Made by a program: the position numbers and the translations under genes
Assembly: GCA_964504565.1 (NCBI GenBank)
Contig: CAZDEY010000003.1
Span: forward strand, 186,001 to 250,000
DNA from: Cesiribacter sp964504565
Lineage (GTDB): Bacteria > Bacteroidota > Bacteroidia > Cytophagales > Cyclobacteriaceae
Direction: 5' to 3'
Length of the DNA: 64,000 bases
Shown here: piece after piece, positions 55,001 to 61,813 of the stretch
Layout of the letters: every line of letters starts with the position of its first letter
Numbering within the stretch: the first letter of the stretch is position 1
The notes under the pieces: generated by a model
Seen by the model: the letters and a program-made list of their open reading frames with translations, nothing else
What the model was told of the DNA's origin: nothing
The model's database searches: none

Positions 55001-55120
55001 ATCAAAGCTGCGATAGTTTACCTTGTTACGACCAAAGTACTGAGCCTGAGCAATGTTGGTAATAGAAATAATAAAAAGTATAGTAACCGATAAAAAATGG
55101 CCGGAGCTTAGTTTGTTCAT
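51977..55120 (-). CDS. outer-membrane protein: gluzincin peptidase + TolB-like propeller + beta-barrel
   Basis: A 1047-residue three-part protein. After a signal peptide (NIAQAQ) comes a peptidase MA-like domain with HELVH at 140-144 and the downstream Glu in WMVEGIAEY (about 173). A WD40/TolB-like propeller follows (about 290-600), with repeated blades such as SPDGQGVVVTG and SPDGRSIAFSSD. The last 400 residues have the alternating pattern of a BamA-like or surface-antigen barrel, ending in FGLNFVPAW. The probable location is the outer membrane with the peptidase exposed. Substrate unknown; the combination is known from Bacteroidota but not characterised in detail. Confidence 0.85.
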   Translation of the reverse strand: MNKLSSGHFLSVTILFIISITNIAQAQYFGRNKVNYRSFDFQVVETPHIQLYHYFNNDSTVNNFLRMSEKWYQMHQEVLGDTIKFKNPLILYKNHADFQQTNAISGSIGVGTGGVTEGLKNRVVMPVMESNAQTDHVLGHELVHAFQYNLLRDSKDTTLSLANLRNLPLWMVEGIAEYLSLGRVDAHTAMWMRDAYISQDIPSIKDLNTNPKYFPYRYGQAFWAFVGGIWGDDKVLPLYINTAKFGLDIAADSVLKVNTETLSNMWRSSIESHYRELMPDTTANLSGRLLLSNQNAGEMNISPAVSPNGKYVMFLSEINLFTIDLFLADTETGKIIRKVSSTARESHIDAFSYIESAGAWAPDNRRFAFVAFSKGKNKLIVVDAEKGKTISEHFIPGVNSFSNPSFSPDGQGVVVTGLVEGQSDLYYFNLNSNQVEQLTDDPFSDLQANFSPDGRSIAFSSDRLAYTSGGFNGRYTYNICFLDWETRKVTQTDFFRSANNLSPVYAADGQSVYFLSNRDGFRNLYSYTLADGTIEQMTDYQRGISGITEYAPAVSVSSETGEIVYSYFAKNGYTVYLANPDEFTYTEVDPTNIDFTAATLPPFNPQSRVIIGTNLSMPQRFGYITDEQITEEPYKPNFKLDYIGNTGVGVSTSPFGTGVSGGVAGIFSDILGNNQLFGVLSVNGEIYDFGGQFAYLNREGRYHYGAGLSHIPYRTGFQFLTQNGPIRDEDGNTTGQNADIVVSTNLIRIFEEKLEVFSALPLSSTRRFEFSASGALYSFRSDIFETYLDDFYRQIATPVRYKGESADGFGLVSLNTAFVGDNSFFGLVGPLQGHRFRIGIEQNFGRLTYGSLTADFRRYFRFAPFTFGLRAMHFGRYGSGSEENMLVGPIFLGFPGLVHGYDDYFFDAEQVNVQDPETGVVTTNDLIGSRIAVANIELRIPFTGPEQLTLLKSRFLFSELNLFFDAGLAWDSRTRNFALNSNDRSDSGGYDQFGQSDIPTRVPVFSTGLGLRVNVFGQLIIEPYYAWAFQRADVRGGSFGLNFVPAW

Positions 55121-55174
55121 TAACCAGGGTTTTAGCTATAAACGGAAAAAAGGCAGTTTTGTGATTATAAGGCA

Positions 55175-55199
55175 CAAAAAAAGCGGGCCTACGCCCGCC
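55175..55199 (-). terminator. terminator of the Hsp20 gene
   Basis: A 6-bp GC stem (gcgggc / gcccgc) with a 4-base loop; on the minus strand it is followed by a run of seven or more T, ending 20 bp past the Hsp20 stop. Confidence 0.82.
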
Positions 55200-55219
55200 T
55201 AAATGTACCAATTATTTTA

Positions 55220-55651
55220 TTATCCTACCTTAATACTTACCGGTTGCTTAGGCTTAGCCTCTTCGCGTTTGGGTAGAGTTACTGTAAGGATACCATTATT
55301 GTAAGCTGCTGAAACTTTTTCTTCGTTTACTTTGCCCTTGGGTAAATTATACGTTTTTGTAAATTCAGTTACTGCAAACTCCTGGGTTAAGTAACGCTTT
55401 TCTAAAGAAGCTTCATTGCCATCTTCTTGCTTATAGCTAACGGTTAACTTGTCATTTTCAATAACCAGGTTGAAAGCTTCTTTACTTAAACCGGGAGCCA
55501 CCAACTCAATACCAAATTCCTCGTCAGTTTCGAAAATGTTATTAGCCGGAAACTGACTTCTAAGCGGTAGATTATCCATATCCTTTAGCCAAAAACTATC
55601 GAATAAACGAGGGAATGAATCTACCGGGCGGTTATACTTTATCATGTTCAT
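55220..55651 (-). CDS. small heat-shock protein Hsp20
   Basis: An ATP-independent holdase chaperone. The 143 residues contain the alpha-crystallin domain (about 35-130) with FGIELVAPGLSKEAFNLVIE and the family signature AAYNNGILTVTLPK, and a short C-terminal I-x-I/V-like tail (PVSIKVG). It stands alone with its own terminator, as heat-shock genes often do. Confidence 0.94.
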   Translation of the reverse strand: MNMIKYNRPVDSFPRLFDSFWLKDMDNLPLRSQFPANNIFETDEEFGIELVAPGLSKEAFNLVIENDKLTVSYKQEDGNEASLEKRYLTQEFAVTEFTKTYNLPKGKVNEEKVSAAYNNGILTVTLPKREEAKPKQPVSIKVG

Positions 55652-55848
55652 AGTTGTAAATTTTAAATGGTTTAATAGGGTTTTATCAACTTATATGCCG
55701 CCTTAAATTTTAGGAGGTTTACTGTCATAATTTCCGATTTCACACTATATAACCTTAATATTAATGACATTAAGTCAGCTTACCTTATAGTATAATGACA
55801 AACAATACTGGGTTTTATAGGTTTTAAATTGCTGTAATACGAAACAAT

Positions 55849-57084
55849 GTGAATATCTCGCGAAGGATTAAGTATTTTATGTATGCAGTAGCTGGTTTTT
55901 TAGTTGGGTTTTTGGTGCTACCCAATACCATTAATTTTAGAGAGCGGGCCGCTTTTTCCGACGAGAACCGGCTGGAGTGGGCGCGAGAAAATTTGCATCA
56001 CGCTACCGCTCCTGATTCGGTTACTATTACCCCGGGAGCCTATTACAATAGAAACAGCCTACACAATTTCTTATTTGGCAAAAAGTACCGCAATGTTTGG
56101 GACACGCCGGTTAAACTTCCGGTTATAAAATTTGGTGAGGGAGTTGTAGGGTTTGCCCCAACTAAAATTGGCGGCGGGCAGCAGACCGTAGGTATTGATG
56201 CGGAAGACTCAGTCAATCGGGAGTGGGCCATTCGTTCGGTTAATAAAGATCAGGCGAAGGCCCTACCTAAATTTTTGCGCCCTACCCTCTTCCGCTTCAT
56301 GATTCGCGACCAGGTGGCTGCCTTAAACCCCTACGGTGCTTTGGTGGTACCAACTTTAGCCGAGGCAGTAAGTGTTTATCATACCAATCCTCACTTGGCG
56401 GTAGTAGCCTACGATTCTTCCTTCGGTAAATATAATGATAGGATGGCCGGGCGGATTACGTTGGTGGAAGAAGATGCTGATGGAAGCTGGAAAGGAGCTA
56501 CCGTATTTGACCAACCGGACGATGTACTGGATACAGAAGAGCTGCAGGATTTGGCAAAATCTAATACTTCTTTAAAACTAGATACGCTTCTCTACGCCAA
56601 AAGCCGCCTACTGGATATGCTAATTTCCGATTGGGACCGCCACGAAGGGCAGTGGAGTTGGGCAACCTATAAGACTGACAGCGGCTACTGGGCCAAACCA
56701 ATTCCGGTTGATCGGGATATGGCTTTTTATAAATTTGACGAAGGCCTGATTCCGAACATTATGCTGATTTTTAATAATAAATTTCAGTCGTTTAACCCCG
56801 AATACGGCAATGTAAAAGGTTTAGGGTATCAGGCCCGAAAATTAGATGCCGCTATTTTACCCGGTCTGAGTAAAGCAGAATTCATAATTTTAGCCACAAG
56901 CTTCCAGCAGCAACTTACCGATTCGGTTATTCAGCAGGCATTTAGTGCTTATCCAGAAGTGGTTTATGAACAGGTTGGTGAACAGCATATTTCTATCCTA
57001 AAATCAAGGTTAGATAAGCTTCCGGCGGCCGCAGAAGAATTATATCGGCTTAGCATCGAAAATAAGGAAAAATTCAGCGATTAA
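55849..57084 (+). CDS. stand-alone kinase-like protein with a DWDRH motif
   Basis: A 411-residue protein with an N-terminal membrane segment (about 9-25, FMYAVAGFLVGFLVLP). It matches the segment found between the phosphoesterase and barrel of some Bacteroidota BamA-like proteins, here on its own. A glycine-rich loop (KIGGGQQT, 106-113) and a Lys in WAIRSVNKD are followed by DWDRHEGQW (261-269) and PIPVDRDMAF (284-293). The order resembles CotH/Fam20-type atypical kinases (loop, Lys, catalytic DRH, metal Asp). Kinase activity and substrate are inference; the start is GTG at 55849. Confidence 0.7.
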   Translation: MNISRRIKYFMYAVAGFLVGFLVLPNTINFRERAAFSDENRLEWARENLHHATAPDSVTITPGAYYNRNSLHNFLFGKKYRNVWDTPVKLPVIKFGEGVVGFAPTKIGGGQQTVGIDAEDSVNREWAIRSVNKDQAKALPKFLRPTLFRFMIRDQVAALNPYGALVVPTLAEAVSVYHTNPHLAVVAYDSSFGKYNDRMAGRITLVEEDADGSWKGATVFDQPDDVLDTEELQDLAKSNTSLKLDTLLYAKSRLLDMLISDWDRHEGQWSWATYKTDSGYWAKPIPVDRDMAFYKFDEGLIPNIMLIFNNKFQSFNPEYGNVKGLGYQARKLDAAILPGLSKAEFIILATSFQQQLTDSVIQQAFSAYPEVVYEQVGEQHISILKSRLDKLPAAAEELYRLSIENKEKFSD

Positions 57085-57156
57085 ATATTTGAAATAGATC
57101 GGTCCGATTCATTGCTCAGGTTTTTTTCCTACTTTTACTGCCTCAATCTGTAAGTT

Positions 57157-57360
57157 ATGCGCTTCTTAGGAACTATACTGGTAATTGGCGGGCTAATTGC
57201 CGCGGCTATTTTTGGGTACCAAGCCTACCAAGATACTGCCAGTGTACGAGTTTTTGGTTCAGATATAACGGTTAGCAGTGCCGACTGGTCGCCGGTAATT
57301 ATGAGCGGAATTGTAGCCGTAGTTGGCTTGGCCATTCTAGCTTTCGGTAAACGAAAATAA
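57157..57360 (+). CDS. tiny two-helix membrane protein (DUF3185-like)
   Basis: A 67-residue protein with two membrane helices (about 4-22 and 47-63) joined by a short polar loop (YQDTASVRVFGSDITVSSAD), ending in a basic GKRK. The pattern fits DUF3185-type proteins. It is convergent, by 2 bp, to the MBL gene. Confidence 0.7.
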   Translation: MRFLGTILVIGGLIAAAIFGYQAYQDTASVRVFGSDITVSSADWSPVIMSGIVAVVGLAILAFGKRK

Positions 57361-57362
57361 AA

Positions 57363-58124
57363 TTACAGCCTGATAATCATTCCGTCGGTAAGCCTGGCAA
57401 AAGCGTTGGCCTGAGGGTTATCGAGCATTTCCCGGCTTAAATGAGTTAGAAATATTCGGCTACAGGTATGCTGGTTAAGTTTTTCTTTTAGTTTTATATA
57501 GTTCAAATGGCCGGAGGAAGAGCTAGTGTAAAAATTACACTCACAAATAAAAACATCCGCTCTCTCAGCTAGTAAAATCAGGTTTTCGCTCCAGCCCGTA
57601 TCCCCGGAAAAAGCTACCTGCTTACCTTCAAAAAAAATTTTAAATCCGTGGGGATTGGCAGCCTGGCTGTGATTAACCGGCCACGCCTCAAAACTTCCCC
57701 ATTTAGTTTGTACACTTTCTAGCGTAGGGTACGTAACCCATGTAATAGGTAGTTGATAAATTTTTTGCCAGATTCCCGGATATAGTAGTTCGGTCAGGCG
57801 CTTTACTCTTTCTTGGGTATCCCGAGGTCCTCTTATGATTAAGGGGGTAGTTCTAATTTGGTTATATAGGCCGGAAAGAAGCAAATAAGGTAAACCGCCG
57901 TAATGATCGCCGTGCAGGTGGCTAATAATAATTTCGGAAATTGAGTTATGGTCTATTTTATTGGTTTCCAGAGCTGAAAGAATAGTGGCCCCGCAGTCTA
58001 CTAATACCGAGGTGCCGGAACCCTGAAGAAGGTAATTAGAATGGTTTCTACCGTAAGAATTAAAGGCATCACCGGAGCCTAAAACCAGTAGCCGCGGAAA
58101 ACTTTTATCGTATTCACTATTCAT
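57363..58124 (-). CDS. MBL-fold hydrolase, RNase Z-like
   Basis: About 253 residues from the ATG at 58124 (a TTG two codons before is less likely). The metallo-beta-lactamase motif is ISHLHGDHYGGL (about residues 69-80), with later ligands in PVNHSQAANP, FSGDTGWS and IFLTHLS. The fold is that of RNase Z and of class II cyclic-nucleotide phosphodiesterases; the sequence does not decide between them. It lies 11 bp downstream of a DUF2652 gene on the same strand. Confidence 0.85.
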   Translation of the reverse strand: MNSEYDKSFPRLLVLGSGDAFNSYGRNHSNYLLQGSGTSVLVDCGATILSALETNKIDHNSISEIIISHLHGDHYGGLPYLLLSGLYNQIRTTPLIIRGPRDTQERVKRLTELLYPGIWQKIYQLPITWVTYPTLESVQTKWGSFEAWPVNHSQAANPHGFKIFFEGKQVAFSGDTGWSENLILLAERADVFICECNFYTSSSSGHLNYIKLKEKLNQHTCSRIFLTHLSREMLDNPQANAFARLTDGMIIRL

Positions 58125-58135
58125 ACCCAATTAAA

Positions 58136-58735
58136 TTAAACGCTGAGGTTTCTAAGGCTGGCCCAGTAGTACTTAACCGGCCCAACGTTTTTCAGAATTT
58201 CAGTATTGGAAGACCAGCTTTGAATTGGGTGATTATCCTCGGAGCTAAGAACCGGCAATTGTTGGCTTCCTAAATAGTTATCAGTCAGTAAGATATACTC
58301 ATCATCGGGTATCTGATTTTTTAGCAACATATGGGCAGTTACAATCTCTACTCCCATTGGTTTTTTGAAATTGTGGATGCTGATTTCGGTAAACTCACCG
58401 TAGTGGCAAATAAACTTAACCGTTAATTTTTCCAGCATTTCTCGCATGGCCGCATCAGCAATTTTACCGGAAATCTTGTTTAACGTCTGATGGAAACGCC
58501 GAAAAGCCCTTATACAGTAATTAGTAACATCCTGTATATCAATCCGGATATCCGGGCTGTAGAACAAAATGGCATCTCCTTCTACTTCGGCTACGGTAAA
58601 TCTGGTATCGGCAACGGCAATCAGGTTGTTCAGCAAATCGCAAAGAATAGCCGAACTCTGTGCCAAATCGGTTTTGCTTATAAACTCAGTAAATCCACTT
58701 ATATCCGGAATTATAATAGTTGCCCTGCGGCTCAT
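58136..58735 (-). CDS. DUF2652 protein with class III cyclase-like fold
   Basis: A 199-residue protein. The start IIIPDISGFTEFISKTDLAQ and VAEVEGDAILFYSP match the two metal-binding segments of class III nucleotidyl cyclases, with the Asp residues in PDISGF and EGDAIL both present. The second half (KPMGVEIVTAHMLLKNQIPD) departs from classical cyclases, so substrate-specifying residues cannot be assigned. The function of DUF2652 is not established. It is directly upstream of an MBL hydrolase. Confidence 0.82.
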   Translation of the reverse strand: MSRRATIIIPDISGFTEFISKTDLAQSSAILCDLLNNLIAVADTRFTVAEVEGDAILFYSPDIRIDIQDVTNYCIRAFRRFHQTLNKISGKIADAAMREMLEKLTVKFICHYGEFTEISIHNFKKPMGVEIVTAHMLLKNQIPDDEYILLTDNYLGSQQLPVLSSEDNHPIQSWSSNTEILKNVGPVKYYWASLRNLSV

Positions 58736-58771
58736 AGAGTAAAGGTTAAAAAATTTAACTAAACTGGCGGT

Positions 58772-59842
58772 ATGAATTTAAAACTCAGAAACAGCCTAGC
58801 CTTTTCAATAACGTTGATTAGCTTAGGGTGTTTAGTAAGCTGCACCTCCGGCGTTAACACTTCGGCCGGCCAGGCTGAAGACAGTGTACCTAAATTAAAT
58901 TTTTCCAGAGTTGAGTTAGCCAACACTAACAGTTACCGGGCTTTGCACTGGATAAACGATAGCCTGGTAATATTAGGGGGGAGTAACGGCTCAATTTTAT
59001 TTTCAGCAGACGCCGGAACTAGCTGGCAGGCAATTAACCCGCCGGATAGTTTAGATTTTCGGTCGGTTTGGGCCAAAGATAAAAATTACATATTGCTAGC
59101 CGCCGCCGGCCAACCGGCTAATGTTTACCTTACCGAAAACGGCGGAAAAGATTGGCAGATTACCTACCAAGATACATCCGGCCGGGCTTTTTTCGATGCA
59201 ATCCACATGCTGAACAACAAAGTAGGCTTTGCCTTTAGCGATCCGGTTGATGGCGAATTCTTGCTATTAGAAACCGGTGATGGTGGTAAAAGCTGGGAAA
59301 AAGTCAGCAATTTACCCCCGCCCCTTCCAGGCGAAGCCGGCTTTGCGGCAAGTAATGCCAGCCTGGCCTCCGGAGGGGGAAAGCTATATTTGGCAACCGG
59401 CGGCCAAAACAGCCGCATTTTAGTTTCGGATATGGTTAATGACTGGACTGCCATAGCTAACCCGGCCCGCTATAGGAGTGAGGCCGGCGGTATATACGCC
59501 TTGGCGGCCACCAACGGCAATATAACAGTTGGAATAGGCGGCGCTTACGACATGCCGAACGATACCACCGGTACCGGAATTTATACCACTGACGGCGGCA
59601 AAAGCTGGCAGCTTGCCCACCAGCCACCCGGCGGATATCGGAGCGGTATTGATTGGCTACCTAATACCGATATATTTGTAAGTGTAGGCACCAACGGAAG
59701 TGATATTACCTACGATGGTGGCCTTACCTGGCAAAGTTTAAATACCTTAAACCTGAATACTATTCAATTTAACCCCTCCGGAACCCGAGGCATTGCCGCC
59801 GGCTCTAAAGGAGAACTTTATACAATTTTATTTACTGACTAA
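58772..59842 (+). CDS. BNR/YCF48-like repeat lipoprotein
   Basis: A 356-residue lipoprotein; two cysteines could carry the lipid (SLGC or LVSC, about 20 and 24). It is built of sialidase-type BNR/Asp-box repeats, visible as SADAGTSWQAI, TENGGKDWQITY, TGDGGKSWEKV, TTDGGKSWQLA and TYDGGLTWQSL, one per propeller blade. Similar to HCF136/YCF48 proteins and to oxidoreductases of that fold. It is divergent from the DUF2652 gene and lies 5 bp before the CocE gene. Confidence 0.85.
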   Translation: MNLKLRNSLAFSITLISLGCLVSCTSGVNTSAGQAEDSVPKLNFSRVELANTNSYRALHWINDSLVILGGSNGSILFSADAGTSWQAINPPDSLDFRSVWAKDKNYILLAAAGQPANVYLTENGGKDWQITYQDTSGRAFFDAIHMLNNKVGFAFSDPVDGEFLLLETGDGGKSWEKVSNLPPPLPGEAGFAASNASLASGGGKLYLATGGQNSRILVSDMVNDWTAIANPARYRSEAGGIYALAATNGNITVGIGGAYDMPNDTTGTGIYTTDGGKSWQLAHQPPGGYRSGIDWLPNTDIFVSVGTNGSDITYDGGLTWQSLNTLNLNTIQFNPSGTRGIAAGSKGELYTILFTD

Positions 59843-59847
59843 ATACC

Positions 59848-61707
59848 ATGAAGCGTTTTTTTGCCTTACTCCTGCCAATATTACTTGCCAACCCACTGCT
59901 GAGCCAAAAACTTACCGTAGCGGACTATAGCAAGCAAGAAGTTTATATAACCATGCGGGACGGCACCCGTCTGTTCACTTCAATTTATTCACCCAAAAAT
60001 ACCGGCCAAAAATACCCTGTAATGCTAATGCGCACCCCCTACAGCGTAAAGCCTTACGGTGAAGATAATATGAGGGAAAGCTTAGGCCCTAATCAATTTA
60101 TGATGGCCGATGGCTACATATTTGTGTATCAGGATGTGCGCGGCCGCTGGATGTCGGAGGGGTTATACGATAATATGCGGCCGCAAATCAATAATCAGAA
60201 TAAGAAAAAGCAAAAAGAAATTGACGAAAGCACCGATACGTACGATACCATTGACTGGTTGGTGAAAAACTTGAAAAACAATAATGGTAAGGTTGGGCAG
60301 TGGGGAATCAGCTACCCGGGATTCTATACGGCCGTAGGCATAGCCAGCGACCACCCGGCTCTGGTAGCATCATCGCCGCAAGCCCCCATTTCGGATTTCT
60401 TTTTCGATGACTTTCACCACCACGGAGCCTATTTATTAAGTTATTGGGCGGTAACGCCGTTATTTGGTATACAGAAAACCCAGCCTGTCGATACGGCTTG
60501 GTACCAATGGGCTAAGTTTGATGTACAGGATGGTTATGAATTCTATAAAAACCTAGGACCGCTTAAAAACACCAGTAAATACTACGGGGAAGATAATTTC
60601 TTCTGGCAGCAACTGGCCTCCCACCCTAACTACGATGAGTTTTGGCAAAGCCGGAACCTGCTTCCCCACCTAAAAAATGTTGACCACGCCGTAATGACGG
60701 TAGGCGGCCTATTTGATGCCGAAGACCTATACGGACCGTTTAACATATATAAAACTATTGAGAGCAATAGTCCGAAAGCTAATAATACCATAGTTATGGG
60801 CCCCTGGAGCCACGGTGATTGGGCTCGTAACCGGGGCAGTCAGTACGTAAGCTATATTAAGTTTGGCGATAGCATCAGCTACAATTATCAGCGCGAGATT
60901 GAAGAGCCCTTCTTCCGCAAATACTTAAAAGGAGCCAGCCTGCCCGCCCCGCCCGAAGCCTATATTTTTGATACCGGAAGCAAGCAATGGCACTCATTCA
61001 ACGCCTGGCCACCGGCCGAAGCTAAACCGGCAACCTTATATTTAGGTGCCGATGAAGCCCTGGGCTTTGAGCAGGATGTACAAAACGGCTCCGATTTCTC
61101 GGATTTTGTAAGTGACCATAACAAGCCGGTACCGTTTACCGAGGATGAGAAAATTGTTTTTACGCCAAGAAAGTATATGGCCGACGACCAGCGCTTCAAT
61201 AGTAACCGCCCGGATGTTCTGGTTTTTGAAACCCCGGTACTAACTGAAAACATAACCTTGACCGGAGAAATGCTGGCTACCTTATTTGTTGCTACCGATA
61301 AAACCGATGCCGACTGGGTAGTTAAGTTAATTGACGTATACCCGGCCGATACCCCCGATGACCCTAATAACCCTAAAGAGGTAAAGCTGGGCGGCTATCA
61401 GCAACTGGTAAGAAGCGAAATGTTCCGAGGCCGATTTCGCGAGAGCTATAGCCAACCTAAACCATTTGTACCTAACCAGGTAACTAAGGTAGAATTTCCA
61501 CTGCAGGGAGTGCTACATACATTTAAAGCCGGCCATAAAATTATGGTACACGTGCAAAGCTCGTGGTTTCCGTTGATTGATAGGAACCCGCAGAATTACG
61601 TAGATAATATTTTTGAAGCGGATGAAAAAGATTTTGTGCGGGCGTGGCACAAGGTTTACCATAACCCGGAACATAGCAGCAAAATTGAAGTAAAAATCCT
61701 GCCTTAA
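59848..61707 (+). CDS. CocE/NonD family secreted alpha/beta hydrolase
   Basis: A 619-residue serine hydrolase of the cocaine-esterase / X-Pro dipeptidyl-peptidase family. A signal peptide (NPLLSQ) precedes the family start (VYITMRDGTRLFTSIYSPKN). The nucleophile Ser lies in QWGISYPGFYTA (about residue 153), and the second and third catalytic regions are near FDAEDLYGPF and WSHGDW. The C-terminal beta-sandwich (about 460-619) completes the fold. Substrate unknown: an ester, beta-lactam acyl group or dipeptide are all possible. Confidence 0.92.
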   Translation: MKRFFALLLPILLANPLLSQKLTVADYSKQEVYITMRDGTRLFTSIYSPKNTGQKYPVMLMRTPYSVKPYGEDNMRESLGPNQFMMADGYIFVYQDVRGRWMSEGLYDNMRPQINNQNKKKQKEIDESTDTYDTIDWLVKNLKNNNGKVGQWGISYPGFYTAVGIASDHPALVASSPQAPISDFFFDDFHHHGAYLLSYWAVTPLFGIQKTQPVDTAWYQWAKFDVQDGYEFYKNLGPLKNTSKYYGEDNFFWQQLASHPNYDEFWQSRNLLPHLKNVDHAVMTVGGLFDAEDLYGPFNIYKTIESNSPKANNTIVMGPWSHGDWARNRGSQYVSYIKFGDSISYNYQREIEEPFFRKYLKGASLPAPPEAYIFDTGSKQWHSFNAWPPAEAKPATLYLGADEALGFEQDVQNGSDFSDFVSDHNKPVPFTEDEKIVFTPRKYMADDQRFNSNRPDVLVFETPVLTENITLTGEMLATLFVATDKTDADWVVKLIDVYPADTPDDPNNPKEVKLGGYQQLVRSEMFRGRFRESYSQPKPFVPNQVTKVEFPLQGVLHTFKAGHKIMVHVQSSWFPLIDRNPQNYVDNIFEADEKDFVRAWHKVYHNPEHSSKIEVKILP

Positions 61708-61772
61708 TATTAATTCTTGACCAGGGCGCAACACTTTAAGGCGTAGCTCGTTCTGTGAACGTACAGTCTATA

Positions 61773-61806
61773 CGACCGGGTCATATACGTGGCCCGGTCG
61801 CTTTGT
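61773..61806 (+). terminator. possible terminator between the CocE and PBP genes
   Basis: A 10-bp stem (cgaccgggtc / ggcccggtcg, one G-U) with an 8-base loop is followed by ctttgttt. The tail is weak, so it may only pause transcription. Confidence 0.5.
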
Positions 61807-61813
61807 TTGTAAT

